Of a stretch of DNA of 64,000 nucleotides, positions 47,736 to 60,016 are shown piece by piece. A model generated the notes under the pieces. The model saw only the letters and a program-made list of their open reading frames with translations, made no database searches and was not told the origin of the DNA. The translations under genes and the position numbers were made by a program. The stretch is from Siderastrea siderea (Eukaryota > Cnidaria > Anthozoa > Scleractinia > Rhizangiidae). Each line of letters begins with the position of its first letter. Within the stretch, counting starts at the first letter, position 1. The DNA is taken from the NCBI GenBank assembly GCA_964030785.1, contig OZ034968.1:25485686-25549685 (forward strand), written 5' to 3'.

Positions 47736-48960
47736 CTATGTAAGATTCGTTGTTTACAGATTATTCTTGTGTGTGTGATTAAATCAATGACAGCCCTTTT
47801 GGACTAAGGACTTGGTGTAACGGTGTAGAAGCAGACAAAAATAATTTCCTAAAACTAAGAAAGACACAACTGACAAAAAAGGAGCTTGTTTGCCCATATG
47901 CATCATCTGGATACAATAGTAAAGCATCCTTTAAGTTGACCATCGCAATCACTTTGCAATGATCAACAGAGACTGGCCATGGCAGTTAAGACTGTTGACC
48001 AGTTGAGACTGGCAGATATGGTTTCCCTGAAAGAGAGTGCCTTTAAGCGGAGCTCCACTATCCACTGACCGTGTTCTGAAGGCACACTATAGCCCGCGAG
48101 CCCCACGCTCATAGAATGTGTAAAAATGCATGAGATAAAAACTGAATGCGCTTTCCCTTTTTCAAAGCCTTTTTTTCAAAAACGTCTTCGCTTGGAAGGC
48201 GTCTTCTTTGCTCATTTTAAAAACATTCGTTAACTTGCCATCAGACATAAATAAAAGAACAAAACTCTTATTGCAGTTTAATCTTTTCAGGTTGCGAGAA
48301 GAGAAAATGCAGTGAGTAATCTTCAATTTTATCTCTATGTTTTTTCAGCAATTCTAATTTCGCAACTGGTGTCTGTTTTTCTGTAATAGTAGCTACTCTG
48401 GACTGAGTTGGTGTTTTTTTGTCAATTCCGTTTGAGGTTCTTCGAGTACTTCACATCAGGGAGGGCGTACTTTTATCACCAAAGCTGTTAAAATTGGAAT
48501 TCGCCACCAGATAAACTGAAAGACTGCCCTAATGTTTAATATTAAATGAGAGCCTATACCAGTCAGTTTGCTGCCATGAACGCTGACCTAGACCATTTTA
48601 CTGTATAAACTAGTTGTTAATATATTCATCTCTTTTTCTTGCCTTTTTATATGTAGTTTACCTTTTATATAGCATTTCCTGTTTTGTTAAACCGACCGTC
48701 GCCATAAGGCGACCGCCGGTTTATAATTAGGCTGCGTTTTTTTTCCGTCACAGTCTCCGTAAACTTCCGGTTTTCTCTTGGCGGTTACCTCAAACCTCCG
48801 GTTCCGGCTATAACGCAATGCAGCCGTTACGTCATGATTAAATCACGAAAGGCAATCAAAGATAAAGCGTGTCACATCACTCTAACAACGTTACGAGTAG
48901 TGTGTCATCGTTCCATCCTTACTGACATAGACAAATCGCTGTTGACATGTCTTACATATA
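47736..48960. other. Intergenic with a small hairpin
   Basis: A hairpin TTAAACCGACCGTCGCC / GGCGACCGCCGGTTTA lies at about 48687-48724. Otherwise nothing recognised. Confidence 0.4.
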
Positions 48961-48979
48961 ACGCAAGCGCAAGAAAATT

Positions 48980-49152
48980 CGACTGAACGCTACCTGCCCA
49001 AGTCTGCCCCCAGATTCTCGAATTTTGATCTTCGCGACGCCAAGGATAAATTATTGCTTCCAAAACCAAGAACTGACTACCTGAAGCGTAGCTTCAGTTA
49101 CAGTGGCGCCCTTCTATGGAACAATCTTCCTGAAGAGGTATACGTAAAGTAA
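48980..49152 (+). pseudogene. LINE reverse-transcriptase C-terminal fragment
   Basis: The plus strand reads LLLPKPRTDYLKRSFSYSGA then LLWNNLPEEV, ending at TAA 49150-49152. The pattern (PKPRT..KRSFSYSGA.LWN.LP) is the C-terminal end of CR1/RTE-type LINE reverse-transcriptase ORFs. Its 3' UTR continues to 49253, is then interrupted by a 10.2-kb TTAA element, and resumes at 59461. Confidence 0.75.
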
Positions 49153-50137
49153 ATTTCTTTATAGAGAGAAGTATTGATAGATGGTTTTCTGAACAGTCCA
49201 CACGGCAAATATGTAAACCAGTTGTATTTTCTATTTAAGGCTTATATTTTTAAGAGTGAATGTCAGTAAAAATCGGGTGTTACTAAAACGAGTAATGCAG
49301 TAACGAGTAATGCAGTAACGAGAAAACGAGTAACGGGAAAAATTTTTCAAGGGTAAAAAATAGAAAACAAGTAACGGGAAAAAATGGAAAGGGAAAAATT
49401 AAAAGAAAAAGAGTAACGGTAAAAAATGAAAATGGTGAAAATTACACTGAATAATAATAGTTACTTTATAGGCAATGTAGAACTGTAATAAAACGAATAA
49501 TGTGACCTGAAAGCCTTTGATGCGTATTGGTGAAAAATGTTGTATTTAATGTCAATCTCGGGCAGGCTCCATAAAGAAGCTATGAAAAAGTTTTTTTCCG
49601 AATTTAATAAATTAATCGATTTACATTTCAATTCCCCGTTCTCACTGCAGTGTACAGCGATGGTGCATTCGCTAGACATTTTTAATGACAGGGTCTAGAT
49701 ACCCGGCAGCCGGGCACGGATATTTCAGGACTAAATACCCGGCAGTCCAAAATTTTCGATGGGTTTTGACCGAAAGGCTTATTCTAACGTTCTGAAAGTA
49801 TTCGATATTTGTTTAGAATTGCCAAGTGATTCAGAAAAGCATTTTAGTTTGGTAGTTGACGAGTTTTCTGAGCTTGTGCATACTAGAAAATTGTGATGTT
49901 TGCGACACTTATTAGTGGCCAGACCCGCTAGTCAGAAACACACAGAATTCCTCCGCTCTGGAAGAACTGGATTCTGTAAGGATTCGATATTCGTTAGGAA
50001 TTGCCAGGCTATTCAGAAAAGTATTTTAGTTTTGTAGTCGACGAGTTTTCCGAGCGTGTGCTCTGAGTGTGCGTACTAGAGAATCGTGATGTTTGCGACA
50101 CTTTATTTTATAGAGTTATTAGCAAGTGATTAGTAGC

Positions 50138-50458
50138 CCCGCGGGGGGGTACTTGGGTCAATTTTTGCTGGGTATGTGCCGCTGGCCTCTCCAAACCCCT
50201 ACCCCATTGTAGTCTATTCTGTAGCCAATTATAGACCCCATGTTAGTCGCTTTTGGGCAAATATACCCCAAATCCCTACTTTCCAGAATTTACTTACCCT
50301 GAAATCCCGCAAATGTGCGACCCCATTCTAGTAACTCTATTAGCTCCTATTGAAAATGCAACCCCATTATAGTCAATCCAGTCGTGAAAATGCGACCCCA
50401 TCCAGCGGCACATCCCCATTAGCCTGTTACTAGGAAGTACCCCCCCCCCCCCCCCGGG
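50138..50458. mobile_element. 321-bp MITE with 8-bp target duplication
   Basis: TTAGTAGC lies at 50130-50137 and 50459-50466. The ends are CCCGCGGGGGGGTACTT and the complement, AAGTACCCCC..CCCGGG. The interior contains repeated CGACCCCATT / CAACCCCATT blocks. An 8-bp duplication fits hAT-type MITEs. Nested inside the 4.6-kb long-TIR transposon. Confidence 0.8.
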
Positions 50459-51077
50459 TTAGTAGCTTAAGACCCGCAAGTCAGAAAAGCACAGAATTTC
50501 TCATTGAAACGTCCTGGGGGTATTGGAAGTTTGTTTAGAATTACTAAGCAATTTAAAAGACCAATTTGGTTTTGTAGTTGACAAATTTTCTGAGTTTGTG
50601 CACAGTAGAAAATCGCTATTTTCGCGACACTTTTAGCCAGAGCTGCCACGTTTGAGTTTCGGTTCATTTCATTCATTCCCGCAATCGTTTTTATGTATAA
50701 ATAGATTCATTAACAGAAATACTGATTATTCGTTTCTGTATCAATATCACTAAAATATTACTTCAATAATTTGAAAAATGTATTTGAAACCTCTGAGCCT
50801 CCAAACTCGTGAACTGCCGGGCAGTTAATTTAGCTTTTTCCGGCGAAACTGCGCCCGGCTGCCGGGCATGAAGACACGGTTATTAAGGTCAGCTGAATAC
50901 CCGGCACTCTGGTTTCAGAGAATTATACAGTAATTATTGAGGCAACCCTTCCTAACTTTGTATAGTGGTGGTAAGCGATTCGAGACTATCGTGGTTTTTT
51001 GGGCCACATTTACAACTCTACAGCATCCGTGACATGTCACAGTATGGTGGTGTGACGGCTCGGGTCAGACAAGGATC

Positions 51078-51517
51078 AAGAAAGCTACCAGGGTCTGGAA
51101 TGGGGCGGGGCGGGGGGGGGGGTCCTGATCCCGCATTCCCGCTCCTTTTTCACGAGAATCCTGCATCCCGCCCTTTTTCATCGCTATCCCGAATCCCGTT
51201 TTTCTTTCCCAAAAATACATTTAAAAAGGCTAATTTCTCCAAAAGCTAATAAATTTTAGATTGCCCTTTCGATTGATATTTTGCGCTCGCCTCGTTGGTT
51301 CGCTTTGCCGTTAGAACGTTTACTTGGGTCGTGACGATTTTCCGAATTCCCGGCAGACAAGCAAAAAATCCTGCATCCCGTGCCCACATTTTGGCGAATC
51401 CCGCTTCCCTGGTGGCAGTTAAATCACGAATCCCGTCAAGATATTTTGCGTTTTCCCGAATCCCGCACCGTATTTTGGTCAAATCCCGGATCCCGAGAAT
51501 ACCCTTCCAGACGCTAC
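51078..51517. mobile_element. Element with ATCCCG-rich interior
   Basis: Bounded by CTACCAGGGTCTGGAATGGG on the left and the complement-like CCCTTCCAGACGCTAC on the right. The interior is rich in GAATCCCG / ATCCCGC repeats in one orientation (51130-51500). The open frames on both strands follow the repeat. No target duplication is seen. Confidence 0.5.
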
Positions 51518-51982
51518 AGCTATTGTATAGCTTGCTAAAGCTCTGAAAGTTCGCCAACTACAAAACAAAATAGTAATTGTAAACAATCTTCCAGTTCTTC
51601 CAGAGCGGAGGAATTCTGTGTGTTTCTGACTAGCAAGTCTGGCCACTAATAAGTGTCGCAAACATCGCAATTTTCTAGAATGCACAAGCTCAGAAAACCC
51701 GTCAACTACCAAACTAAATTACTTTTCTAAATCGCTTGGCCATCGCGCAGAATGCCTATTGTTCTCGGGATCTGTCATATCGCGCGTTATTATTCATAGA
51801 CGCTTAGAAAGAACTTAATTCATTGGTTGCCATAAACGCACAGCGATACTGATTATCATGATGTAGCCGACAAACTAAACAATGAACTGAGCGCGCTATT
51901 GTTTAACCTTCTGTTTCGTAAAATCGAACATATGGGCATTTTTCGCGTAGAACATTTCATGAAACGGTTTTCCATTTTGATC

Positions 51983-52110
51983 CGGTGTCACAGCGGATTT
52001 GGACCCCCCGCGGATTTGGACTCCCCGGTGCAGATCCGCTAGCGGATTTGGACCCCCCGGTCCAAATCCGCTAGCGGATATGGACCCCCTCTCGCGGATT
52101 TGGACCCCCC
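51983..52110. repeat. GC-rich GCGGATTTGGACCCCC palindromic array
   Basis: Five copies of GCGGATTTGGACCCCCC or close variants, two of them arranged as an inverted pair around CCCCCCGGTCC (GGATTTGGACC / GGTCCAAATCC). It stands out in base composition from its AT-rich surroundings. Probably the end of an otherwise unresolved transposon. Confidence 0.65.
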
Positions 52111-52762
52111 TGAAAACAAGCGTTCTATTGAGTAAAATGGGTAAAATTGTTTTTTGGAGCTGTTAAAGAGGCAAAATAAAAATATTGAAGCAGTTTTTCT
52201 TTTCAAATAATCTTTAATACTTAGGGTAAAAGAGAACCTACAACGCTAGTTTGTATCGATAAATTTTAAAAACTAAAAACTTTCTTGAAGATATCTTACA
52301 ACAATTTTCTACCATAACTGACTTAAAGCGAATTTATAAAGCTGCGCTAAGAAAAACGACAGTATTTGACATCAGCTTGCACTCGATCGTTGTCCGCGAT
52401 CGTAGCGAACATAAGGATATGCGACACACAAGCGGTTCCGTGATTGCATATATTACAAACATTTGTTAGTTTATAGACTGACTGCGATTAGTGTGCCTTT
52501 TTTATTAGCAATCGTATACAGCAACCCAACAGAAACCTTTTCTTGTGGCTTCGAATTCCTTTGTCTATTAAATAAGCGATATTCATAGGTGCATTTTCGT
52601 TTTCCTTGTTCATCTTGCGGTCTGACCGGCACATTGAACATGAATAAATCAGCTGGTGCAATGAGACAGCTGCCGAGATCAGTTTCAAAGTTCGCGGCAA
52701 CTGATTAGTTAATGAAAATTTTACATCTGAGTAGTTTAGTTGAATAGGGTATTGTTATAGTC

Positions 52763-53182
52763 TTGACACTGTTATTCAGTCGTGGGCTTCAGAATAATAG
52801 CTCGCCCGGGCAAGACGCGCCATTTTGGAACTTATTCAAACTTAAAATTTTAAAACTGAAAGGGATAGTGGTTCTTGTTCACCAATTTTCAAAGTTTAAA
52901 CGGATTCTGTTCAAGAAAAATATCAATCTTCCGTTTGCCATGCGTGGAAATTTGGAAGTCAGTGTAAGTTTCAAGAAAATCGCTGTTGAAAGTGGCTTCC
53001 ATACGAAAAAGGCCCGTTTTTCTGGCATTTTCAAGTGTAACGGGATAGTCTTTAAACTTTGTAAAACTCATTCGTTTAAAGACAAAATGACAGATACAGC
53101 ATTCCTCTTGAAAAAGCCGTGCGTGGATTTTTCAGTTATGACTTCTGGATATCAGAAAAGCGAATTTTACCAACGCTACTGA
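52763..53182 (+). other. Unrecognised 139-codon open frame inside the long-TIR transposon
   Basis: Lysine/phenylalanine-rich translation without signal peptide, membrane segment or motif I recognise. It lies in the part of the right arm that has no counterpart in the left arm. It could be cargo or chance. Confidence 0.2.
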
Positions 53183-54989
53183 GCCAATTTAACCCCTTTC
53201 TTCTCTTATTCCGGGCTTTTCAAAGCGCACTCCAATTTAAAGTTAAATTTGCCTCTTCAGCGGCATGAATAATTATGGGTGTCCACGCAATTCTGCCCGA
53301 TGGCAATTCTAAACAAATATCGAATACTTTCAGAATGTTAGAATAAGCCTTTCGGTCAAACCCCATCGAAAATGTCGGACTGCCAGGTATTTAATAGTCT
53401 TGAAACATTCGTACCCGGCTACAGGGTATCTAGACACTGCCTATTACTATTCGAAGTCTAGCGAATGCACCATCGCTGCACACTGCAGTGAGAACGGGGA
53501 TTTGAAATATATATATCAATTAATTCATTAAATTTGGAAAAAAACTTCTTCATAGCTTTTTCATGGAGCCTGCCCGAGAATGACATTAAATACAACAATT
53601 TTCACCAACACACATCAAAGGCTTTCAGGTCACATTATTCGTTTTATTACAGTTCTACATTGCCTAAGTAATTATTATTATTCAGTGTAATTTTCACCCT
53701 TTTCATTTCTTACCGTTACTCTTTTTCTTTTAATTTTTGCCTTTCCATTTTTTTCCGTTACTCGTTTTCTATCTATTACCCTTGCAAAATTTTTCCCGTT
53801 ACTCGTTTTCTCGTTACTGCGTTACTCGTTACTGCATTACTCGTCTTAGTAACACCCGTAAAAATCAAAGAAAAACCGTAAAATCGCGGCCACGGTAAAA
53901 AAATCGATTTCGCTCATTATTTGTCTACAGCAAGTTTAAGGTACTACACAAAGTGAAATGGGGTTAGTTTTTCGAAATATCCATTTTGAACAATATTAAC
54001 GGTTAAAAACCATCTGATCGAATTTGGCGGTGCGCGAGCCCGAAATTTTGCACTTTTTGCAAGATTCCCGTTCGAAATAAAATACAACAACCAGACTTCT
54101 ACAGCTACAAATGTACACACTGGGTCTTATTTAATTGGGATTTGGTGTTCTTTGTAGTCTCAGGGTCTTCCTGAAGAAAAAAAGCACAAATTTTGAAGTT
54201 ATATTTTCAGCCGTTCGATTACACGCTAAAGCATACCCGAAACAGCTTCGTAGAAATGTATGTGGTAGTGCATCAAAATGTCTAATATTGTAAACTTGAA
54301 ACATAGTTCTAAAAAGTTATGGTTTTGTATTTCTGGGACCTTCTCATTTATCAGTGCGAACGCCAACTGAATTTTGGCACAACACAAGTGACGCCATAAC
54401 GCAATTAAAAAATATTACAAGTGCGGCATGCGATAAACACGGAAATCTCCCGTTCAGTAACATCTAATATCTGATTAAAATCACTCAAATTAGGTGAATC
54501 AGGTAATAATATTGTTTTGCATCTCTCCCGTTAAATAAAGCTTAAATGTGCACAACTAAAACAGCTAAAATCGACCGACTACAAGCGACGACCGAACATA
54601 GTCATGATTGTAATTTTATACACGCAAGCTCAGTTACATGTAACTGAATTATGCTGCACAGCACGAAACCAAAACTACTTTCACCGGGATTCACAGCAAT
54701 AAAATGACCTTTAGATCAAACCGTTTTGCCGATGTCTTGAAATTCTCCTCAAAACTGGTGTGTTTAAGATCACTGACTCAGTTTATGGGACTTACCAGCC
54801 TGACGACTGTCAGTTGTCGATAACACGGACTGAAGCGAAGTCTTGAAAACATCCCTCATTGATTTTGGACTCAAATAAGTCAAGAAACAATACCAACTAT
54901 TCCAATTCTTTCCCGCGTGACTACTCAAAATAGACGTGTCACGTAACATGCAGTTACCATAACTGAGAAAATAGGGAATTTTCGAGCTG

Positions 54990-55172
54990 CACGGGTTTTT
55001 TTTTCGTTGACATTTCCCTTGCAGGGATATTTTTTCCGTATTCAAGAACTTTTTTTCTGGGCTACTCACTGTGTATAAGTTTTTTCTTATAACTTTCCCT
55101 TGCATAATTTTTTTTTGTTCTTCGCCCCCCTCCCCCCTCCCGCCACCATAACTTTTCTAATGGTCTGTCCCT
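54990..55172. repeat. Solo right end of the AGGGAC..CCATTAG element family
   Basis: ACTTTTCTAATGGTCTGTCCCT, preceded by a C-rich tract and T-rich repeats with TTTCCCTTGCA, matches the right part of the element at 26613-27625. No left end is found nearby, so it is a truncated copy. Confidence 0.65.
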
Positions 55173-56790
55173 AATGCGACAGCAAAGCAAACGGTAAACA
55201 AGAAAAAGGTGCAAAAAATTATTATTTGTAAGTCTCGACTATTGAAGAAACACCTGAAACATGCACATTTGTTTGTTCATGGGAAACACTCATTGTTACC
55301 AAAGTAAGAAAGCTAAGAACCTTTTCGTTTTGTTTAAATTACTAGTGCCAAAAACTGTTAATCAAAAAAAGGGTCGAAACTTCGATGGAGAATGCTTTGC
55401 GCATTCTTCGTCTTTGCAGGTGGTGTTTACAGCGCAGATAAGGCCATCTCCATGGAATGTTTTGTTTCCCATCGCCCTCTCTCTTGTAAATGTGGGAGGG
55501 TCAGTCGGTAAAGGGCTAATATACATGTAGTCACTTTGAGATGTTTACAAAGCATAAACTTGGAAATAACAGAGGAAATGGAGAGGGAAACTAAATCAGA
55601 AGCTTTCTATCTTTTTTTATTTGGCGTTGTTGAAAAAAAAATTGGGTCCGTGGGGATGGCCTAACTGGCGACAGAAGTTGTTCATCTGCGGACATACCAA
55701 TATCATCATGCGAAAAAGACATCAGCAGTCACAAGACGTTTTTGCAGTTCTGCAGGGTTCAAAAGGAAGCTGGTTTGATTTAAGCGAGATGTGGAATTTT
55801 TCAGAGTCCAAAGCATTTTTTGGAAATTGCCCTTTGTCCGTCCTATTGATCAAGTCTTGGGATAGGATGGGGGTGAACGAGAAAGTACGTTGTGTTCCTC
55901 AGAAAATTTCGGTCCATAGAAAGTAGCTACCACAAGCGGAAAGGGAGATTAACTTGCTAACTTCCAGGAAGCTGTATGAACTAACAAACAACTTATCCCG
56001 GTCGTTTCTGGTAATTTATTATAGTTTTTTTGTCCTAGCTTATCGAATTTTCAGGATAAATCCTTCCCATTCTGCTATTTTTTTAATCGATCCCACTCCT
56101 TCTCTTCTTCTATCCCTTGCTTCCAACTTCCCCCCCTCCCCCAAAAAGAAAATTACTTAAAACTATAAGAAAATAGAGACTAGCTCAGCGGTCACCCGTA
56201 AGTACTGAGTTTCTTGGTATTTCTGAATATAATCTGGGATCTATTTTTACAACTTGATCATGATACTGAAACAAAACATTGCCTGCGTAGCAAGCGTTTC
56301 CGAGTAAAAATTGGGGCGAGCGCGAAAAAAGTGCACCCGCCCTAATTTTACGCGGTAAAAAAAGCAAAAAATGCTTCAAACCTGCGGAAAATTACGGAAA
56401 CGCTTGTTACAAAGGCTAAAAAACCTTAAAAACACAATGTTGAGAGGATAACAGGATGGTACGGGTGCGGTGTATGAGAGGATCTGTTTCAGGACGGAAA
56501 AGTTAGAGGATAACCTGCGCACACGCAACTCAAATTTCTTTCCTGCGTTGCAGCAAAGATGCGGGTAGGCTAGTTAGTGAATATTATACTGTTCTCTGTC
56601 TGTGAACTACGTACAAATCTACTTTGTACAACGTAAATAAATATATTTGTGTGGTTTCAGATTTGCGAGGAACCTGTCTTTTTTTCAGTAACCAGGCCAC
56701 ATTTAGTCAAAGCCGACGGTTTGTTTGGACGGAGCCCTTACTCATCCTCCTGCATATGCATGCTGTCTAAAACAACGTCAGTAGTAGAAG
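55173..56790. other. Interior of the 10.2-kb TTAA element, unrecognised
   Basis: Several plus-strand open frames (55261-55530, 55621-55926, 55954-56160) without recognisable motifs. They may be remnants of the element's cargo. No gene is assigned. Confidence 0.3.
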
Positions 56791-56800
56791 CGAAACAGAA

Positions 56801-57574
56801 GTGAAATTTCTCGAGGCATGTGTGCAAAGCTACTTGAACACGCAACACTGGCGTACTAGACGGCAAATACTGTCTTTGATGGCAGAAAATTTGTCTCTGT
56901 ATAAGTTACGAGAATTCTTCCCAACGATCACCAGCTATCGCTACAATATCGCGCAACGTAATAGCTTGTTTCATGGGAGGGCTGCTCCTGTACCTTGTAA
57001 TGAGACCAGAAGAATGCAAATTGAGCCCACAAAGACTTGACTTCATTTATTACGAGTCCCCACGTATTTTTAGGATGACCCTTTTAGCGAAAAGTTCCTG
57101 AAAATGCCAACACGTGAGACAATAAGAATTCCAAACGTTGTCAGCTAGAACGAGAACATCAGAGCGTATCGTTCAACAGTATCAGCAATATTGTTGTTAG
57201 ACCAACTTCGAGTCTAGGAGCAAGAGAACACTAAACAGAAGTCTGGCTGCACGTTGGGCTTCTGTTCGAAAGTATATCTCCTTTTCAGGACAGGAGTTCC
57301 TTGCTAGCTTAGGACAAACTTGCTAGCTCGAGAGTGAGCATTGGGATCTGACAGTCTAATTCCATGGGCCAACTTCGAAGGAGCTATACAATTAGCAATT
57401 GACGTTCTGGTTCCTCCATTCCAGCGTATAACAAGTGCGCGAACTTTTAGAGCTGTCAGGCACAGACACTTTAAGAAAGCCTCTCAGCACTCTTCTACTG
57501 AATCCCTGCCTGGAGGCAGTTTTAATGACAGGGAGGAGGGCGTGCTCTTCCCTGCTCTGAAGAAAGAAGCGTGA
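56801..57574 (+). pseudogene. Decayed transposon-borne ORF in the TTAA element
   Basis: 56801-57040 encodes a clean stretch with HWRTRRQILSLMAE, LREFFPTITSYRYNIAQR and GRAAPVPCNETRRMQIEP. Interrupted continuations follow in the same region (an ERIVQQYQQYC-like and then an ARWASVRKYIS-like segment, each after stops or shifts). The style resembles a multicopy cnidarian protein found with transposons, though I cannot name its domain. Frame breaks indicate a dead copy. Its place at the centre of the TTAA element suggests transposase or cargo. Confidence 0.45.
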
Positions 57575-58640
57575 AAGCGTACGGCCATTTTATCTACCTG
57601 TAGGCATACCACGATACAATAAGACATAAAATAGAGGAAACTCTGTATGATAAAGCAACGAGATCGTACGCTTGCAAGTTGACGGAGGTTTACAAATGAA
57701 TTCGTACTCTTCAGAGTAACCTGCAGACTGGTGATGGATAACCGCCGCCTACAAAGGGTTGGGCCTCGAAGACTATCAGAAAGGAGACGTGATCCACTGG
57801 CAAGCAGCAAAAAATCTAACGGAGCAGTTTCAAAAAAGAGGGGAAACTGGACATAAATGTAATCCTTACGACCTCAGTGACGGACCAATCGGGGCGCGTC
57901 GATTTCAACCCGACGAGGTCTCAGTGCACAACAGATCACCGGCTTCTTTGGTCGTCTGCCAGCTAAGAAACGCTAAGTGGAAAAAGCAGGGAAAGAGCGT
58001 GATAATGATGATACCGACTCTGCAGCTTAAGCCGAGGCTTACCACTCCACTCTGTGCATAGCCTACTACTTATTGTAATAAGGCCGCGGAAATTCAACTT
58101 CGGATACCCGTTCCAACAATGCCTCAATGCCTGACGTTCTCCGTTGTTTCGCCATGAACCAGTCTGTGGATTCAATAAATCCTATGCCTACACGTTCGGC
58201 AAGTCAGCAAGCTTGAAAACATTGCAGTGGGCAAGACACTGACAGCCTCACCTCTCCCCACGCCCCCCCCCCCCCCCCCCTTCTCTAACGAGCGAAACAC
58301 CTCATACTCTATAAGTCTGTTCGCGTGTCATGAAATAACTTTCTTTTGTTCTAGGCTTATGTACAAGGAAGTTATGTTTACTTTACTTCATTTAATTTTT
58401 GCAGAAAAAGCGAATGCGAATTATCTGGTGACCAGAAACCGGACAGGCAAAATCCGTCACGGATGTACGATCAGGCGTTGCGTGACATACCAATGTGTTG
58501 ATCTTCAATCTACCCGGCTCGCACCTGTTGTGGAGTTTCGGTTTATCGTCGCTCGTTTGATTTCAGTAAACCAAAAACCAAGGTTTAAATTTTTTCCCAA
58601 AAACATTCCTTAATACATTTAAGATGTATTTTCACGGACG
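57575..58640. other. Interior of the TTAA element, decayed coding-like sequence
   Basis: Open frames at 57759-58061 and 58227-58613 (plus) follow the decayed ORF and may continue it after frame breaks. A C homopolymer of about 19 lies near 58263. No domain is recognised. Confidence 0.3.
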
Positions 58641-59460
58641 TTTCGAAGGAAGCAGTTAAAGTGCCGACATGTCCTAAACTGATTGGAAATAATACTGTCT
58701 GGGAAGATTGGCGAAGGAAGTTACGGTACGTTATTGTAGATACCTTCAATTAATTTGAAAGAGTATAAGCAAAACAATGTAACAAGGAACGTTCGAAAAG
58801 TTTACGTTGTTTTTTACAAGGGCAAGTTGCCGCATTCGTACCAAACATTTTTCTTGTTGAACACATACTGAGCGCTTTATTGTATTTGAACATGACGCCA
58901 TTTGTAATTTATTAGAAATTCACTTTGTGTTTGCATTGTAATATTAGAAGGTCCCAGAAAATTAAAACAACAGTAATGAAGAACCATCTTGAAAGTATCC
59001 CTGGACAAAGACTGGAAAATTAAAATGCACTACCACACGCATTTTCGTTGAGCTACTTTGGTCCATGTTTCTGGTGTTTTTTTACATTTCTCAAATGTCA
59101 CTTCGCAATCCGTGTCTTGCTCTTACGAAAACAACGTGAGGCAAAAAATATCACTATATCTAGAATGAAGAAGGCCCAATATGTGTATTTATAGTTAGGG
59201 AAGTCTGGCTGTCACATTTTAATGAAGGAACTACCTGAAAAGTGCAACATTTCGAGGTCACGTAAACTGAAATTTGAATTTTATAGGTCGGTTCAGTTTT
59301 TAACTGTTTATTCCCGGTAAACAGAATATTTCAAGAAATTAACCCCATTTCACTTTCTTACATACATTAAGGTTCCTGTAGACGAAGAATGAGACAAATT
59401 GATTTTTTGACCGTGACCCCGATTTTCTAAATTTTCTTTGATTTTTACTGACATTCACTC

Positions 59461-59520
59461 TTAACCGTGTATAAACAAAGTTGAATTCATTCATTCATTC
59501 ATTCATTCATTCATTCATTC

Positions 59521-59579
<59 letters not shown>

Positions 59580-59640
59580 CAATCATTCAATCATTCATTC
59601 ATTCATTCATTCATTCATTCATTCATTCATTCCTTCGCCT
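59461..59640 (+). repeat. LINE 3' end resumed, with (ATTC)n(AATC)n(ATTC)n tail
   Basis: After TTAA, CCGTGTATAAACAAAGTTGA leads directly into a tetranucleotide run (about 59483-59632). Joined with 49153-49253, this reconstitutes a LINE 3' UTR plus microsatellite tail, showing that the 10.2-kb element landed in a LINE. Confidence 0.7.
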
Positions 59641-60012
59641 TTGCCCAAAGCAAAACATGAATAAATATTTTACCGCCTGTTTTGACCTTTCAATGTTGAA
59701 GACATTACAATGATTTCTCTGTTAGTTGGGTTTTAATCATAACTAAAGTAAGGTTTGTACTGGGAAACGTGTTAGAGATCGAAATAAAGAAGAGCTATTC
59801 AAGTACCCAAGCAAAGCGGGTTTTAGCTGAAAATGATCGTATTTCAACTAATTAAACTTATGGGAGCTCCGCTGTTCGGCCAGCGTAGCTATATATATTA
59901 TCAACTGATAACATTAAAATCACAACGGCACACGAACAAAATTGTCTCCACAGTGTTTAATGCAGCTTCTTACAAACTTGACTTAAAATTAGTTAAAAAT
60001 AGTTAAAATCAG
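59641..60012. other. 3' flank of Ly6 gene D
   Basis: CAGTGTTTAATGCAGCT at 59952-59968 matches the 3' flank of gene A (13273) and of the pseudogene (12988). The homology to the gene A flank resumes after the MITE at 60017-60745. Confidence 0.6.
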
Positions 60013-60016
60013 TTAA

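Larger units (their letters stand above)
49275..53857. mobile_element. 4.6-kb long-TIR transposon with 9-bp target duplication
   Basis: The ends GGGTGTTACTAAAACGAGTA and the complement of GGGTGTTACTAAGACGAGTA match at 23 of 24 terminal bases. The target duplication is GTAAAAATC (49266-49274 and 53858-53866). The inverted arms cover about 49275-50000 and, in broken form, 51560-53857; both contain ACGAGTAACGGGAAAAA repeats, ACCCGGC motifs and TCCAGTTCTTCCAGAGCGG. Fits a Mutator-like fold-back element. No transposase is recognised. Confidence 0.8.
49254..59460. mobile_element. 10.2-kb TTAA-flanked transposon with long TIRs and nested insertions
   Basis: The ends GAGTGAATGTCAGTAAAAATC (left) and its exact complement (right) are flanked by TTAA at 49250-49253 and 59461-59464. 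The inverted arms are about 900 bp (49254-49274 continuing at 53867 to about 54760, against 58640-59460), with shared ACCCCATTTCACTTT and GGTCCCAGAAA landmarks. The left arm is split by the 49275-53857 element; the right arm shows its empty site at about 59435-59453. The interior 54760-58640 holds decayed coding sequence. TTAA plus purine-first ends suggests a Kolobok-like superfamily; piggyBac cannot be excluded. Confidence 0.75.
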
